A stretch of DNA of 64,000 bases from Methylopumilus sp026399645 (GCF_965184065.1 NZ_OZ239098.1); one strand, 5' to 3'; counted from the first letter of the stretch, positions 34,165 to 44,494 are shown. The notes: generated by a model not told the origin, from the letters alone. Numbers and translations are program-made.

Positions 34165-34904
34165 TGTTTAATTTTTTTCGTTCAGCACAAGCGCAAGAGG
34201 CATTATCAGAAAAACCTAAACACATCGCTATTATTATGGATGGTAACGGTAGGTGGGCAAAGAAACGTCTCATGCCGCGTATTTCTGGACATAGAAAAGG
34301 CTTGGAGTCAGTCAAAACTGTCATCACTCAATGTCAAAAGTTAAACATTCCCTTTCTTACATTATTTGCTTTTAGTACTGAAAATTGGCTAAGACCTTCT
34401 CAGGAAGTTAAATTTTTAATGTCTTTATTTCAGGATTCAATTAAAAAAGAATCATCAGCTTTGATTAAAAATAATATTCGTTTTAAAATAATTGGGGACC
34501 GCAAACCTTTTCCAAAGAAGCTCAATGACAAAATAAGTAGTCTTGAGAAACTTACTGAAAAAAATACTGGACTTACATTGAGTATTGCAATTAATTATGG
34601 CGGAAGATGGGATATTGTGAATGCAGTGAATGAATATAGAAAGCAAAATCATTTCAAAAAAATATTCACTCAAAAAAATCTTATTCAAAACCTTTCTTTA
34701 AATTTTGCTCCAGATCCAGATCTTTTAATAAGGACAGGTGGAGAAAAACGGATTAGTAATTTCTTGATCTGGCAATTTTCCTATACCGAACTTTATTTCA
34801 CAGAAAAATTGTGGCCCGATTTTAATGAAAAAGCCTTTATGGCAGCGCTCTTTGAGTTTCAAAAAAGAGAACGTCGATATGGCAAGACCAGTGAGCAATT
34901 GTAA
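34164..34904 (+). CDS. uppS: Undecaprenyl diphosphate synthase
   Basis: This 246-residue cis-prenyltransferase makes the C55 lipid carrier for peptidoglycan and LPS. The catalytic Asp lies in HIAIIMDGNGRWAKKR (about 20-35), and the allylic site continues with GHRKGLESVK and FSTENW. The C-terminal signature is RTGGEKRISNFLIWQFSYTE. The start is GTG, overlapping the frr stop. The next gene, cdsA, begins right after its stop. Confidence 0.95.
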   Translation: MFNFFRSAQAQEALSEKPKHIAIIMDGNGRWAKKRLMPRISGHRKGLESVKTVITQCQKLNIPFLTLFAFSTENWLRPSQEVKFLMSLFQDSIKKESSALIKNNIRFKIIGDRKPFPKKLNDKISSLEKLTEKNTGLTLSIAINYGGRWDIVNAVNEYRKQNHFKKIFTQKNLIQNLSLNFAPDPDLLIRTGGEKRISNFLIWQFSYTELYFTEKLWPDFNEKAFMAALFEFQKRERRYGKTSEQL

Positions 34905-35705
34905 ATGTTAATGCCTAGAATTTTTTCCGCGTTAATTATGCTGATAATTTTTTTATCTTCCTTATTTCTATTTTCTGGAAAATTTTTCCCTTTCATTATC
35001 TATCTATCTTCACTTTTGGCCCTTTATGAATGGTCAAAACTTTTAAAATTTAACACCCAACAAAAAAATATTTTTTTAATTACTTCCTTCATATTAATTT
35101 ATATTATAGAAAGGTATTCAGGAGATGATAGTGGCCGATTAATACTTTTGTTGTCTTCTATTTTTTGGGTTTCTGTAGCTCCTTTATTTTTAATTTTCAA
35201 TCCTAAGTTAAAAAACTTTCTCTTAGGCTCACTTATTGGATGGCTTCTTGTTATACCACTTATTATTTCATTTAATTATTTAATCAGCCTAGGGCCGTGG
35301 ATTGTTCTTCTTGTGTTAACTTCGATTTGGCTTGCAGATTCAGGAGCTTATTTCTTTGGTAAGCAGTTTGGAAAAAGAAAACTTGCTCCATCGATCAGTC
35401 CAGGTAAAACCTGGGAAGGTTTTATAGGGGCTATCTTAGTTGTCACTTTATTTTCCATTGCCATGGTTTATTTTGAATTTATAGACTCTTACTCATCCAT
35501 CTTATTTTTTAATTTAGTTTTGGTATTAAGTGTTGAAGGCGACCTCTTTGAGTCTTATGTTAAAAGAATGGCTAAAGTTAAAGATAGTGGTGATTTAATC
35601 CCTGGTCATGGTGGTGTGCTTGATCGCATCGATAGCCTTTGCTCTGGCCTCCCTTTTGCAACTCTAATACTTATTTCACCTTCTTTTTTTGGAAAAATAA
35701 TTTAA
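34905..35705 (+). CDS. cdsA: Phosphatidate cytidylyltransferase
   Basis: This 266-residue integral membrane enzyme makes CDP-diacylglycerol from phosphatidate and CTP. Several hydrophobic helices cover residues 1-130 and 160-190. The CDS signature lies in SPGKTWEGFIGA (about 166-177) and GDLFESYVKRMAKVKDSGDLIPGHGGVLDRIDS (from about 203). The ATG directly follows the uppS stop, and dxr starts directly after its own stop. Confidence 0.94.
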   Translation: MLMPRIFSALIMLIIFLSSLFLFSGKFFPFIIYLSSLLALYEWSKLLKFNTQQKNIFLITSFILIYIIERYSGDDSGRLILLLSSIFWVSVAPLFLIFNPKLKNFLLGSLIGWLLVIPLIISFNYLISLGPWIVLLVLTSIWLADSGAYFFGKQFGKRKLAPSISPGKTWEGFIGAILVVTLFSIAMVYFEFIDSYSSILFFNLVLVLSVEGDLFESYVKRMAKVKDSGDLIPGHGGVLDRIDSLCSGLPFATLILISPSFFGKII

Positions 35706-36893
35706 GTGGAAAAGATTGTTATCTTAGGCTCGACCGGAAGCATTGGTTGTAATGCACTTGAAGTCATAAAACTTCATAAAGAAAAATATAAAGTTTTTGC
35801 ACTGACAGCAAATAAGAATGTTGATTTATTGACACAACAGTGTGTGGATTTTGAGCCTGAATTTGTGATTGCTTTAAATCAAGATGCTAATCAACAATTA
35901 AAGAGAAACCTTCTCGCATTAAATTTAAAAACTATCGTTTTAGACGATGAAAAATCTTTGGATTGGCTTGCTTCTCACAAAGATACAGCCACAGTAATTT
36001 CAGCTATCGTAGGAGCGGCAGGGCTTAAGCCCACCATGGCTGCTGTAAATAGCGGCAAAAAGATTTTATTAGCAAATAAAGAAACACTTGTGATGGCGGG
36101 GGAGTTATTTGTTAAAGCCGTAAAAAAATCTAATGCAATTTTGATTCCTATTGATAGTGAACATAATGCAATTTTGCAAGTGCTTCCGCAAAGTAAAAAA
36201 ATGAATTACAAATCAAATGGCATTAGAAAAATCCTATTGACTGCATCGGGGGGGCCATTTAGGACCTCCTCTAAAGAAGAGCTTAAGCATGTAACACCAA
36301 AGGAAGCTTTAAAACATCCTAATTGGCTAATGGGCAAAAAGATTACAATTGATTCTGCAACTATGATGAACAAGGGCTTGGAGGTTATTGAAGCATGCTG
36401 GTTGTTTGATATCCCAGCATGTGATATTGAAGTGGTTATTCACCCTCAAAGTATTATTCATTCTCTTGTAGAGTATATTGATGGAAGTACCTTAGCTCAG
36501 CTGGGAAATCCCGATATGAGAACCCCTATTGCTTATGCGCTAAGTCATCCAGAAAGAATTGAATCTGGAGTCTCAGGTCTTGATCTTATAAAAACGAAAA
36601 GGCTTGATTTTGAAGCGCCTGATTTAGATAAATTCCCATGTCTCGGATTGGCATATAAAGCTTTGCTTATGGGCCAAAGTGCTCCAACAATTCTTAATGC
36701 TGCAAATGAAGTCGCTGTAGATGCTTTTTTAGTTGAATCGATTACATTTAATCAGATTGCGGAACTCATTGAGTTTTGCATGAGCACCATGAAACCCCAA
36801 CCCTTAGACTCTATTGAAACAGTTTTAGAAATCGATAGTAAGACCCGCCAACTTGCGCTTTCATGGATTAATAGTCATAACATAACTTCATGA
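35706..36893 (+). CDS. dxr: 1-deoxy-D-xylulose 5-phosphate reductoisomerase
   Basis: This 395-residue NADPH enzyme performs the second step of the MEP isoprenoid pathway. It has LGSTGSIGCNALEVI (6-20), LANKETLVMAG (about 118-128), the metal/substrate residues in IDSEHNAILQ and SGGPFRT, and MNKGLEVIEACWLF. It starts with GTG right after cdsA and overlaps rseP as ATGA. The isoprenoids feed both uppS here and the hpn genes. Confidence 0.96.
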   Translation: MEKIVILGSTGSIGCNALEVIKLHKEKYKVFALTANKNVDLLTQQCVDFEPEFVIALNQDANQQLKRNLLALNLKTIVLDDEKSLDWLASHKDTATVISAIVGAAGLKPTMAAVNSGKKILLANKETLVMAGELFVKAVKKSNAILIPIDSEHNAILQVLPQSKKMNYKSNGIRKILLTASGGPFRTSSKEELKHVTPKEALKHPNWLMGKKITIDSATMMNKGLEVIEACWLFDIPACDIEVVIHPQSIIHSLVEYIDGSTLAQLGNPDMRTPIAYALSHPERIESGVSGLDLIKTKRLDFEAPDLDKFPCLGLAYKALLMGQSAPTILNAANEVAVDAFLVESITFNQIAELIEFCMSTMKPQPLDSIETVLEIDSKTRQLALSWINSHNITS

Positions 36894-38209
36894 CAATCTT
36901 TTTAGTCTTTATTCTCACGATTAGTATTGTTGTTGGTATCCACGAGTTTGGTCATTATCAAATGGCTCGATGGTGCAATGTGAAAGTTTTAAAATTCTCA
37001 ATTGGATTTGGCAGGCCTCTTTTCACCTTCCTTTTTGGAAAAGATCAAACCGCATTTGTTATATCCTCAATACCTTTAGGAGGCTATGTAAAGCTTTTGG
37101 ATGAAAGTGATGTTGACGAAAAAGAAATTTTAAAAAAAAGCGATCTTAAAAGGGCATTTAATCGACAACCTCTATTCAAGCGCTTTCTTATAGTGGCAGC
37201 AGGACCGCTCATTAACATTATTCTGGGTGTCTGCATATTTTGCTTTATTTTCATGCATGGGTCGTCTCAAATTAAACCATTGATTACCGATGTGGCAATG
37301 GCGAGCCAACCTTACATAAAAGGCCTTAGAGCAGGGGACGAAATTGTCTCAATTGATAACGAGAAAATAAAATCTTTAGGTGATTTGGAAATTTATTTGA
37401 GATCCCATAAACAAGAATTTAAAAATTTAAATATTCAACGAGAAGGGCAGCTATTAAACCTTAAAAATTTCTCATGGCATGAGGAGATTAAAACTTTTCC
37501 ATATGGCGTTCCTATTTTAATTCAATCGGTAGAGTCTGGAAGCATTGCTGAAAAAATAGGGCTCAAACCTCGTGATCAAATCCTTATGATTGATCAAATT
37601 CCAGTCAATAATATCCAAGATTTGGTCGGCAATATCCAAAGTCATTGGTTAAAGTCTTATGATTTATCTATAAAAAGAGAAAATATTATTCAATATATTC
37701 ATATAGATAAAGATATTTTTGAAGGTAAAGTTGAGAAAAAAAGGATTGGCGTTGCATTGGGTTATGACGAAGCTATTATTAAAGCCAGTTTAGTTCAAGT
37801 AAAGCGGACATTCATTGAGTCAATGCAAAAAGCACTGATCCAAACACAAAGCTTTTTTTATCTAACATTAACCACATTCAAGAATTTATTTACCCATAAA
37901 GCAGATTTAAAGGATTTGGGTGGGCCCTTAGCCATCGCACATATGGCGTCTTCTTCATTTTTAGACGGCATTTTCCCTTACATTCAATTTATTGGATTAA
38001 TTAGTTTAAATATTGGGATATTGAATCTACTGCCTATTCCATTACTGGATGGGGGCTATTTAGTTTATTATCTAATTGAATTTGTAAGAAATAAACCATT
38101 ATCAAACAAAAATATGATGATAAGTCAAAGGGTTGGGATGTTAATTTTGGGTTTACTTACTGGAATTGCATTGTATAATGACGCCTGTCGATACCTATTA
38201 GGAAGCTAA
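36890..38209 (+). CDS. rseP: Regulated intramembrane zinc protease RseP
   Basis: This 439-residue site-2 protease cleaves the anti-sigma factor RseA and signal peptides in the inner membrane. The HExxH motif is VGIHEFGHYQMARW (about 15-28). Two PDZ-like domains occupy about 120-275, and the second metal motif is LNLLPIPLLDGGYLVYYLIE (from about 380). The ATG overlaps dxr, and its stop overlaps the bamA ATG by one base. Confidence 0.95.
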   Translation: MTIFLVFILTISIVVGIHEFGHYQMARWCNVKVLKFSIGFGRPLFTFLFGKDQTAFVISSIPLGGYVKLLDESDVDEKEILKKSDLKRAFNRQPLFKRFLIVAAGPLINIILGVCIFCFIFMHGSSQIKPLITDVAMASQPYIKGLRAGDEIVSIDNEKIKSLGDLEIYLRSHKQEFKNLNIQREGQLLNLKNFSWHEEIKTFPYGVPILIQSVESGSIAEKIGLKPRDQILMIDQIPVNNIQDLVGNIQSHWLKSYDLSIKRENIIQYIHIDKDIFEGKVEKKRIGVALGYDEAIIKASLVQVKRTFIESMQKALIQTQSFFYLTLTTFKNLFTHKADLKDLGGPLAIAHMASSSFLDGIFPYIQFIGLISLNIGILNLLPIPLLDGGYLVYYLIEFVRNKPLSNKNMMISQRVGMLILGLLTGIALYNDACRYLLGS

Positions 38210-40557
38210 TGACTTTCAGATCTAAAGTAGCTTTATTCATTTCGCTCCTCACTCTCTCTATAGCAGCATTTGCTATAGAACCTTTCGTCATCAAAGATAT
38301 TAAAATTGAAGGTCTTCAAAGGACCGAGCCAGGCACAGTTTTTAATTATCTGCCTGTTCAAGTAGGCGATACGATGACTGAGGATAAAGCGTCTGAGGCT
38401 ATTAAGTCCCTTTATCGCACAGGTTTTTTTAAAGATGTCCGTGTAGAGTCTGACCAAAATATTCTTCTTATCACTGTTCAAGAGCGACCATCCATTGCCG
38501 ATATTCAATTTTCAGGCAACAAAGCGTTTCAGTCAGATAAATTAAAAGAAGGTATGAAAGGCATAGGCCTGGCCGAAGGACAGATTTATGATAAATCTAA
38601 ATTGGAATTTGCCGAGCAAGAAATTAAGAAACAATATTTATCTCAAGGTAAATACACCGCAACAGTTAAAACTTCCGCTTCTCCATTAGAAAGAAATAGG
38701 GTAGCAATTCGTTTCGATATTGAAGAGGGCATTGTTTCCCGAATTAAAGAAATTAATGTGGTTGGAAATCAACTTTATAGCAAATCAGACATTACATCTC
38801 AATTCCAACTTCAAACAACTAATTGGCTCTCATGGTGGAACAAAGATGACCAGTATTCAAAACAGAAACTAACAGCCGATCTAGAAACATTAAAATCATT
38901 TTATATGAATCGTGGGTATTTGGAATTCTCAGTGGACTCAACACAAGTTTCTATTACACCTGATAAAGATGATGTCTATATTACGATTAATATTTCAGAA
39001 GGCCCTAAATACAAAGTATCGGATGTAAAACTTGCAGGAGATCTTCAACAAGTGCCTGAGAGTGAGTTACAAAGTCTTATTAAAATTAAAAAAGATGATA
39101 TTTTTAATCGCGAAAAAATTACGGAATCGACTAAAGGTATGAATGCTCGCTTAGGTAATGATGGCTTTGCTTTTTCAAACGTAAATGCGATTCCGGAAAT
39201 TAATAAAGAAGAACACACCGCTTCGTTTACATTTTTTGTGGACCCCGGAAGAAAAGTTTATGTCAGGCGAATAGACATTGAAGGCAATCAACGTACGCGG
39301 GATCATGTCATTAGACGTGAATTCAGACAAGTTGAATCAGGCTGGTATGCAGCAGACAAGATTGATCGCTCTAAAACAAGACTCAATAGAACTCAGTTCT
39401 TCTCAGACGTTAACATAGAAACCCCAGCGGTTCCTGGAAGCACAGATCAAGTTGATTTGAAAGTTAAAGTAACTGAAAGAAATACAGGCAGCGTTATGTT
39501 TGGGGCAGGGCTGAGTAGTTACGAGGGTCTTGTAGGAAGCTTTAACGTGTCTCAAGCTAACTTCCTTGGCACAGGAGACAGAGTTTCTGCTCAAGTAAAT
39601 ACAGGTAGAATTAATAAGACCTATTCTTTGAGTATAACAAAACCATTTTATACGCCTGAAGGTATCAGTCTTGGTTATGACATCTATAGACGTGATGTTA
39701 ATACCTCCTCCTTAAATTTAGTCACCTATAACACCTCATCTTTTGGCGCGGGTGTTAGATTTACTGTCCCTCTGAGTGAAAAAAATTCTATCTCATATGG
39801 CTTAACCCTTGATAATACTGAAGTAAGCAATTTGGCATTAGATAAATCACCTACTCGCTTCATTAACTATTGCTCCTCTGTAACCAACACAACCAATTCT
39901 ACTGGCTGTACGATGAACTCATTAAGCGCAAACATTGGCTGGGCAATAGATAGTCGTGATGATATTTTGTTTCCTAGAAAAGGTGAGTTAAGACGGGCAA
40001 ATGCTGAAGTTTCAACGCCTGGGTTGGATATTCAGATGTATAAAATTACTTTGCAAGAGACTTGGTATAAAGACCTAAATAAGGATCTTACAATCATGTT
40101 AAACGGTCAACTTGGGTATGCAGATAGTTATGGTGGAAAAGAATTCCCATTCTTCAAAAACTTTTATGTAGGTGGTGTTAATACGGTTCGTGGATATAGA
40201 CAAAGCGCAATAGGCCCTGTTTGTTTGCAAGGCGATACTTCTTGTGGAATAAGTACCTCAGCAACCAATATGATTTTGGGCGGCAATAAGCAAATTATTG
40301 CCAATGCAGAGTTATTTATGCCGATGCCATTTGTAAAGAATAATAATCAATTTCGCTTGAGTGCCTTTATAGATGCTGGTAATGTATATGGGCATGATGA
40401 GTCGATTAATTTATCTACCATAAGATATTCAGCAGGTATGGGAGTGTTATGGGTCTCACCGTTTGGACCTTTAAAACTTGTGTACGCTGTGCCATTCAAT
40501 AACCAAAGTACTGATAGAACTGAAAGCTTTCAGTTCCAAATGGGCCAGCAGTTTTAA
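38209..40557 (+). CDS. bamA: Outer membrane protein assembly factor BamA
   Basis: This 782-residue Omp85 protein inserts beta-barrels into the outer membrane. It has a signal peptide (about 1-22), five POTRA domains (about 23-425; the first begins FVIKDIKIEGLQRTEPGTVFNYL), then a 16-strand barrel with the VRGYRQSAIGP loop-6 motif near 662 and a C-terminal Phe. Two cysteine pairs occur in barrel loops, in SSVTNTTNSTGC and CLQGDTSC. skp follows 34 bp later. Confidence 0.96.
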   Translation: MTFRSKVALFISLLTLSIAAFAIEPFVIKDIKIEGLQRTEPGTVFNYLPVQVGDTMTEDKASEAIKSLYRTGFFKDVRVESDQNILLITVQERPSIADIQFSGNKAFQSDKLKEGMKGIGLAEGQIYDKSKLEFAEQEIKKQYLSQGKYTATVKTSASPLERNRVAIRFDIEEGIVSRIKEINVVGNQLYSKSDITSQFQLQTTNWLSWWNKDDQYSKQKLTADLETLKSFYMNRGYLEFSVDSTQVSITPDKDDVYITINISEGPKYKVSDVKLAGDLQQVPESELQSLIKIKKDDIFNREKITESTKGMNARLGNDGFAFSNVNAIPEINKEEHTASFTFFVDPGRKVYVRRIDIEGNQRTRDHVIRREFRQVESGWYAADKIDRSKTRLNRTQFFSDVNIETPAVPGSTDQVDLKVKVTERNTGSVMFGAGLSSYEGLVGSFNVSQANFLGTGDRVSAQVNTGRINKTYSLSITKPFYTPEGISLGYDIYRRDVNTSSLNLVTYNTSSFGAGVRFTVPLSEKNSISYGLTLDNTEVSNLALDKSPTRFINYCSSVTNTTNSTGCTMNSLSANIGWAIDSRDDILFPRKGELRRANAEVSTPGLDIQMYKITLQETWYKDLNKDLTIMLNGQLGYADSYGGKEFPFFKNFYVGGVNTVRGYRQSAIGPVCLQGDTSCGISTSATNMILGGNKQIIANAELFMPMPFVKNNNQFRLSAFIDAGNVYGHDESINLSTIRYSAGMGVLWVSPFGPLKLVYAVPFNNQSTDRTESFQFQMGQQF
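39503..39510 (+). other. KOPS-like octamer GGGCAGGG
   Basis: Match to GGGNAGGG inside bamA, reading toward dif. Confidence 0.4.
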
Positions 40558-40591
40558 ATTGTTAACTTAAAAAAATCTTAGGAGAAAGTAA

Positions 40592-41086
40592 TTGAAATAT
40601 AAATTTTTAGCTTTTGTAGCTTTGTTTCTTGCAAGTTTAAATGTTTATGCCGATCTTAAAGTAGGTTTTGTTCAAGTCGATAAAATCTTACAAGAAGCGC
40701 CACAAACGATTGAGAGTAACAAAAAATTAGAAAAAGAATTTAGTTCACGCACAGATAAATTAAAGGCCGATGTTAAATCTTTAAAAGAAAGAGAATCTTC
40801 TTTTTCTAAAGATGCTTTAACAATGAAAGAATCTGAACGTGACAGTAAAGAAAAGTCACTTTCTCAACTTCGCGTAGACGTTCAACGTAAAGAACGTGAA
40901 TTAAGAGAAGATATTAATATCAGACGAAATGAAGAGCTTGGCGGCCTTCAAGAGCAGATTAATAAAGCTGTTACTTCTGTGGCTAAAGCAGAAGGATTTG
41001 ATCTTGTTTTATATAATGGCGTTGCTTATGCCAGTGAAAAAATTGATATTACAGATAAGATCTTAAAATCATTAGGTAAAAAATAA
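40592..41086 (+). CDS. skp: Periplasmic chaperone Skp/OmpH
   Basis: This 164-residue protein has a signal peptide (about 1-20, ending NVYA) and the Skp core: KVGFVQVDKILQEAP followed by a long charged coiled coil (about 45-125) that forms the chaperone tentacles. It guards unfolded outer-membrane proteins on their way to BamA, its upstream neighbour. The start is TTG at 40592 with GGAG at 40581-40584. Confidence 0.93.
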   Translation: MKYKFLAFVALFLASLNVYADLKVGFVQVDKILQEAPQTIESNKKLEKEFSSRTDKLKADVKSLKERESSFSKDALTMKESERDSKEKSLSQLRVDVQRKERELREDINIRRNEELGGLQEQINKAVTSVAKAEGFDLVLYNGVAYASEKIDITDKILKSLGKK

Positions 41087-41107
41087 TAGCTGGCCTAAAT
41101 TGTTCTT

Positions 41108-42085
41108 ATGGCCCAAACAATCACATCTGGTGATCTAGTAAAAAAATTAGGTGGCGAGTTAATAGGTGATTCAAACATACTTATTAACTCCGTTGCCTCC
41201 TTAGAGTCAGCCCATCAAAATTCAATTTCTTTTTTTAATAATCCAAGATACGTAGATTTATTAAAAACCACAAAAGCAGCAGTGGTTATAGTTAATAGAG
41301 AGAGTCTTTCTTTTCGTAAGGGCGTCTCCATAGTTATAGATAATCCATATTTATATTTTGCAAAAGTATCTCAGTTACTTAACCCCAGCAAATCCTTAAA
41401 AAAAGAAGTTCATAAGTCTGCAATCATTCATCCGAGTTGCAAATTGGGTCAGGATATATATATTGGTCCCAATGTTGTTATTGATGAAAAGGTTTCTATT
41501 GATGATGGTGTTGTTATTCATGCGGGCTCTATGATTGAGGCTCACAGTGTAATTGGCAAAGCTTCAATTATTCATCCGCATGTTGTCATAAAGGCGAATA
41601 CAGTTATTGGTGAAAATTGTACCCTTTATGCTGGCTGCGTGATTGGTTCAGATGGTTTTGGTTACGCAAAAGACGATAGCAAGTGGTTAGCTATTCCTCA
41701 AATAGGAAGAGTGATTTTAGGCGATAACGTTGATATTGGCTCAAATTCAACCATAGATCGAGGTACTTTAGATGATACTATTATCTCTAGCGGCGTTAAA
41801 ATTGATAATTTAGTGCAGATTGGACACAACTGTATGATTGGTGAAAATACGGTTATTGCAGGATGTGTCGGTATTGCAGGAAGTGCTAAAATCGGGAAAA
41901 ATTGTGCTATTGGGGGAGCTGCTATGATCCTAGGACACTTATCAATTACAGATGATGTGACTATCTCACCAGGCTCAATGATTACAAGATCAATCAAAAC
42001 TTCCGGCACTTATACTGCGCTTATGCCTTTCCAAGACCATGAAGCATGGCTTAAAACTGCAGCAAAAATTAGAAGATTAAAATAA
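41108..42085 (+). CDS. lpxD: UDP-3-O-acylglucosamine N-acyltransferase
   Basis: This 325-residue left-handed beta-helix acyltransferase catalyses the third step of lipid A synthesis. An N-terminal uridine-binding domain (about 1-100) precedes hexapeptide repeats (about 105-310). The catalytic His is in LVQIGHNCMIGEN (about 237-249), and the segment GSDGFGYAKDD (about 180-190) is typical. Its stop overlaps the first fabZ ATG by one base. Confidence 0.95.
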   Translation: MAQTITSGDLVKKLGGELIGDSNILINSVASLESAHQNSISFFNNPRYVDLLKTTKAAVVIVNRESLSFRKGVSIVIDNPYLYFAKVSQLLNPSKSLKKEVHKSAIIHPSCKLGQDIYIGPNVVIDEKVSIDDGVVIHAGSMIEAHSVIGKASIIHPHVVIKANTVIGENCTLYAGCVIGSDGFGYAKDDSKWLAIPQIGRVILGDNVDIGSNSTIDRGTLDDTIISSGVKIDNLVQIGHNCMIGENTVIAGCVGIAGSAKIGKNCAIGGAAMILGHLSITDDVTISPGSMITRSIKTSGTYTALMPFQDHEAWLKTAAKIRRLK

Positions 42086-42561
42086 TGGGAATAGTAAAGA
42101 TGGCTGAAAATACTGCAATGGACATTCACGAAATTTTAAATCACTTACCACACAGGTATCCCTTTGTGCTTATTGATAGAGTAATTTCAATGGAGCTCGG
42201 GAAAGAAATTTTCGCCATCAAAAACGTTTCAATTAATGAATCATTTTTCCCAGGCCACTTCCCATACTATCCTGTGATGCCTGGCGTTTTAATTGTAGAG
42301 GCAATGGCGCAAGCTGCAGCTATTTTATCTTTTAAAACAATGGATACAAAACCATCAGATGATTCAGTTTACTACTTTGCCGGAATAGATAGTGCTCGGT
42401 TCAAAAAACCAGTTTCCCCTGGTGATCAACTTATTATCCATGTAAAAATAGATCGCGTTTTAAAAGGTATATGGAAATATATTGCAGTCGCTAAGGTTAA
42501 CGATGAAATCGTGGCTGAAGCTAGCATGATGTGCATTTTAAAGCCTATCAAAAAAAAATAA
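42085..42561 (+). CDS. fabZ: 3-hydroxyacyl-ACP dehydratase FabZ
   Basis: This hot-dog-fold dehydratase of fatty acid synthesis is 158 residues long from the ATG at 42085, or 153 from the ATG at 42100. The catalytic His lies in GHFPYYPVMPGVLIVEAMAQ, which also holds the catalytic Glu. The N-terminus has LPHRYPFVLIDRV. It sits between lpxD and lpxA, where it balances hydroxymyristoyl-ACP use between phospholipid and lipid A. Confidence 0.95.
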   Translation: MGIVKMAENTAMDIHEILNHLPHRYPFVLIDRVISMELGKEIFAIKNVSINESFFPGHFPYYPVMPGVLIVEAMAQAAAILSFKTMDTKPSDDSVYYFAGIDSARFKKPVSPGDQLIIHVKIDRVLKGIWKYIAVAKVNDEIVAEASMMCILKPIKKK

Positions 42562-42584
42562 ATTTATAGAGTTGTAATACTATT

Positions 42585-43355
42585 TTGATTCATCCTACCG
42601 CAATCGTTAGCTCAAAAGCCAGTTTAGATTCCAGTGTTAAAGTTGGGCCGTATTCTATTATTGACGCAGATGTAAAAATTGGAGCGGGCTCAGTCATTGG
42701 AAATCATGTGACCATTACTGGGAATACTACAATTGGAAAAAATAATCACATCTACCACTACAGCTCTATCGGCGAAGCACCGCAAGATAAAAAATACAAC
42801 CAAGAAAAAACATTCCTAGAGATTGGTAATAATAATACGATTAGAGAGTTCTGTACTTTCAATCGAGGTACGGCTCAAGATCAGGGAATAACAAAAATAG
42901 GTAATGATAATTGGATTATGGCGTATGTTCACATTGCCCATGATTGTGATATTAAAAATCAAATCATACTTGCAAATAATACATCGCTTGCAGGTCACGT
43001 ATCAATTGATGATTATGCAATTTTAGGAGGATTTACTCTTGTACATCAGTTTTGTAAGATTGGCAGCCATATTATTACAGCTGTCAACACGGTGGTCTTT
43101 AAAGACATTCCACCTTACGTTATAGCAGCTGGCTATGATGCAAAACCAAATGGTATTAATACAGAAGGCTTAAAAAGAAGAGGTTTTGATCCAGAGATCA
43201 TTGCCAAAATTAAAGAAGCTTATAAGATTTTATATCGCCAAGGTCTGTCTCTTAAAGAGTCGCAAGAAAAAATTAAATTATTAAGTAAGGATGCTGAGGC
43301 TCTCAATCTTTATATCGATTTTATTGCTAAATCTACCCGCGGTATCATTCGTTAA
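42585..43355 (+). CDS. lpxA: UDP-N-acetylglucosamine acyltransferase
   Basis: This 256-residue trimeric beta-helix enzyme starts lipid A synthesis by O-acylating UDP-GlcNAc. It begins IHPTAIVSSKASLDSS, with IREFCTFNRGT (about 86-96), the catalytic His in YVHIAHDCDI (about 109-118), and the GLKRRGFDPE segment near 202. The start is TTG at 42585 without a good Shine-Dalgarno site. lpxB follows after 2 bp. Confidence 0.95.
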   Translation: MIHPTAIVSSKASLDSSVKVGPYSIIDADVKIGAGSVIGNHVTITGNTTIGKNNHIYHYSSIGEAPQDKKYNQEKTFLEIGNNNTIREFCTFNRGTAQDQGITKIGNDNWIMAYVHIAHDCDIKNQIILANNTSLAGHVSIDDYAILGGFTLVHQFCKIGSHIITAVNTVVFKDIPPYVIAAGYDAKPNGINTEGLKRRGFDPEIIAKIKEAYKILYRQGLSLKESQEKIKLLSKDAEALNLYIDFIAKSTRGIIR

Positions 43356-43357
43356 CT

Positions 43358-44494
43358 ATGAAAACGATTGCTATAGTTGCCGGAGAATCTTCCGGAGACT
43401 TGCTAGGAAGTCACTTAATCAAGTCTTTAAAATCAACCCGTTCAGATCTTAAATTCATAGGCATTGCTGGACCAAAAATGGTTAAAGAGGGGGCGCTCTC
43501 ATATTTTCCAATGGAAGAGCTTTCAGTAAGAGGTTATTTTGAAGCCTTCAAAAAGTTATTTCACCTTTTAAAATTAAGAAAAAATCTTTTAAAAAAAATT
43601 CTCGATGCAAAACCAGATTTGTTTATTGGTGTTGATGCCCCAGACTTTAATTTTTGGATTGAAAGACAGTTAAAGAAAAAAGGCATTCCTGTGATTCATT
43701 ACGTCAGTCCATCTATATGGGCATGGAGGGGAGATAGGCTTGAAAAAATTAAAAAATCGATAGATCATATGCTGACAATATTTCCCTTTGAGAAAAAAAT
43801 TTATGCAAAGGCTCATATTGAAGCGAGTTTTGTTGGGCACCCGCTTGCTGAGATGATTCCACTTCATCCAAATAAAAAGAAAGCACAGAATAAACTTAAA
43901 ATTATTAAAGCTACTAAGGTCATAGCTCTTTTGCCTGGGAGTAGGCAGGGGGAAGTAAAATGGCATACGCAACTACTTATCGACTCAGCGATTGAACTTT
44001 CAAAAAAAATACGTGATGTAAAATTTTTAGTGCCTCTACCCACTAGAGAAACATACAATATTTTTTCGAGAACCTTATTTAAAAATACGCATGCGGAATT
44101 AGATATCCAGCTTCTTATTGGTCATGCCTCGGATGCAATTAATGCAGCTGATCTTGTTATTGTGGCATCTGGAACTGCAACTCTTGAAACTGCGCTTTAT
44201 AAAAAGCCTATGATAGTCATTTATAAAATGTCATCTATCAGCTGGCAAATTCTTAAACGTATGAGATATTTGCCATATGTAAGCCTCCCAAACATTCTTC
44301 TTAACAAATTTTTTGTACCTGAGCTTTTGCAAAATGACGCTACACCAGAAAATATCACTTCAAAAGCTGTTGAAATTTTAAAAGATGCATCTTATAGAAA
44401 AAATATTTTAATTCAATTTACAAAAATACATCACCAGCTAAAGCAAAATACATCATACCGCTTGAATAAAATTATTTTAAAATTTATTAAATAA
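43358..44494 (+). CDS. lpxB: Lipid-A-disaccharide synthase
   Basis: This 378-residue family 19 glycosyltransferase joins UDP-diacylglucosamine and lipid X. Recognisable segments are IVAGESSGDLLGSHLI (6-21), FIGVDAPDFNF (about 87-97), YVSPSIWAWR (about 114-123), LLPGSRQGEV (about 190-199), and SGTATLETAL (about 271-280). The C-terminal third is Lys-rich, as elsewhere in this genome. rnhB begins right after the stop. Confidence 0.95.
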   Translation: MKTIAIVAGESSGDLLGSHLIKSLKSTRSDLKFIGIAGPKMVKEGALSYFPMEELSVRGYFEAFKKLFHLLKLRKNLLKKILDAKPDLFIGVDAPDFNFWIERQLKKKGIPVIHYVSPSIWAWRGDRLEKIKKSIDHMLTIFPFEKKIYAKAHIEASFVGHPLAEMIPLHPNKKKAQNKLKIIKATKVIALLPGSRQGEVKWHTQLLIDSAIELSKKIRDVKFLVPLPTRETYNIFSRTLFKNTHAELDIQLLIGHASDAINAADLVIVASGTATLETALYKKPMIVIYKMSSISWQILKRMRYLPYVSLPNILLNKFFVPELLQNDATPENITSKAVEILKDASYRKNILIQFTKIHHQLKQNTSYRLNKIILKFIK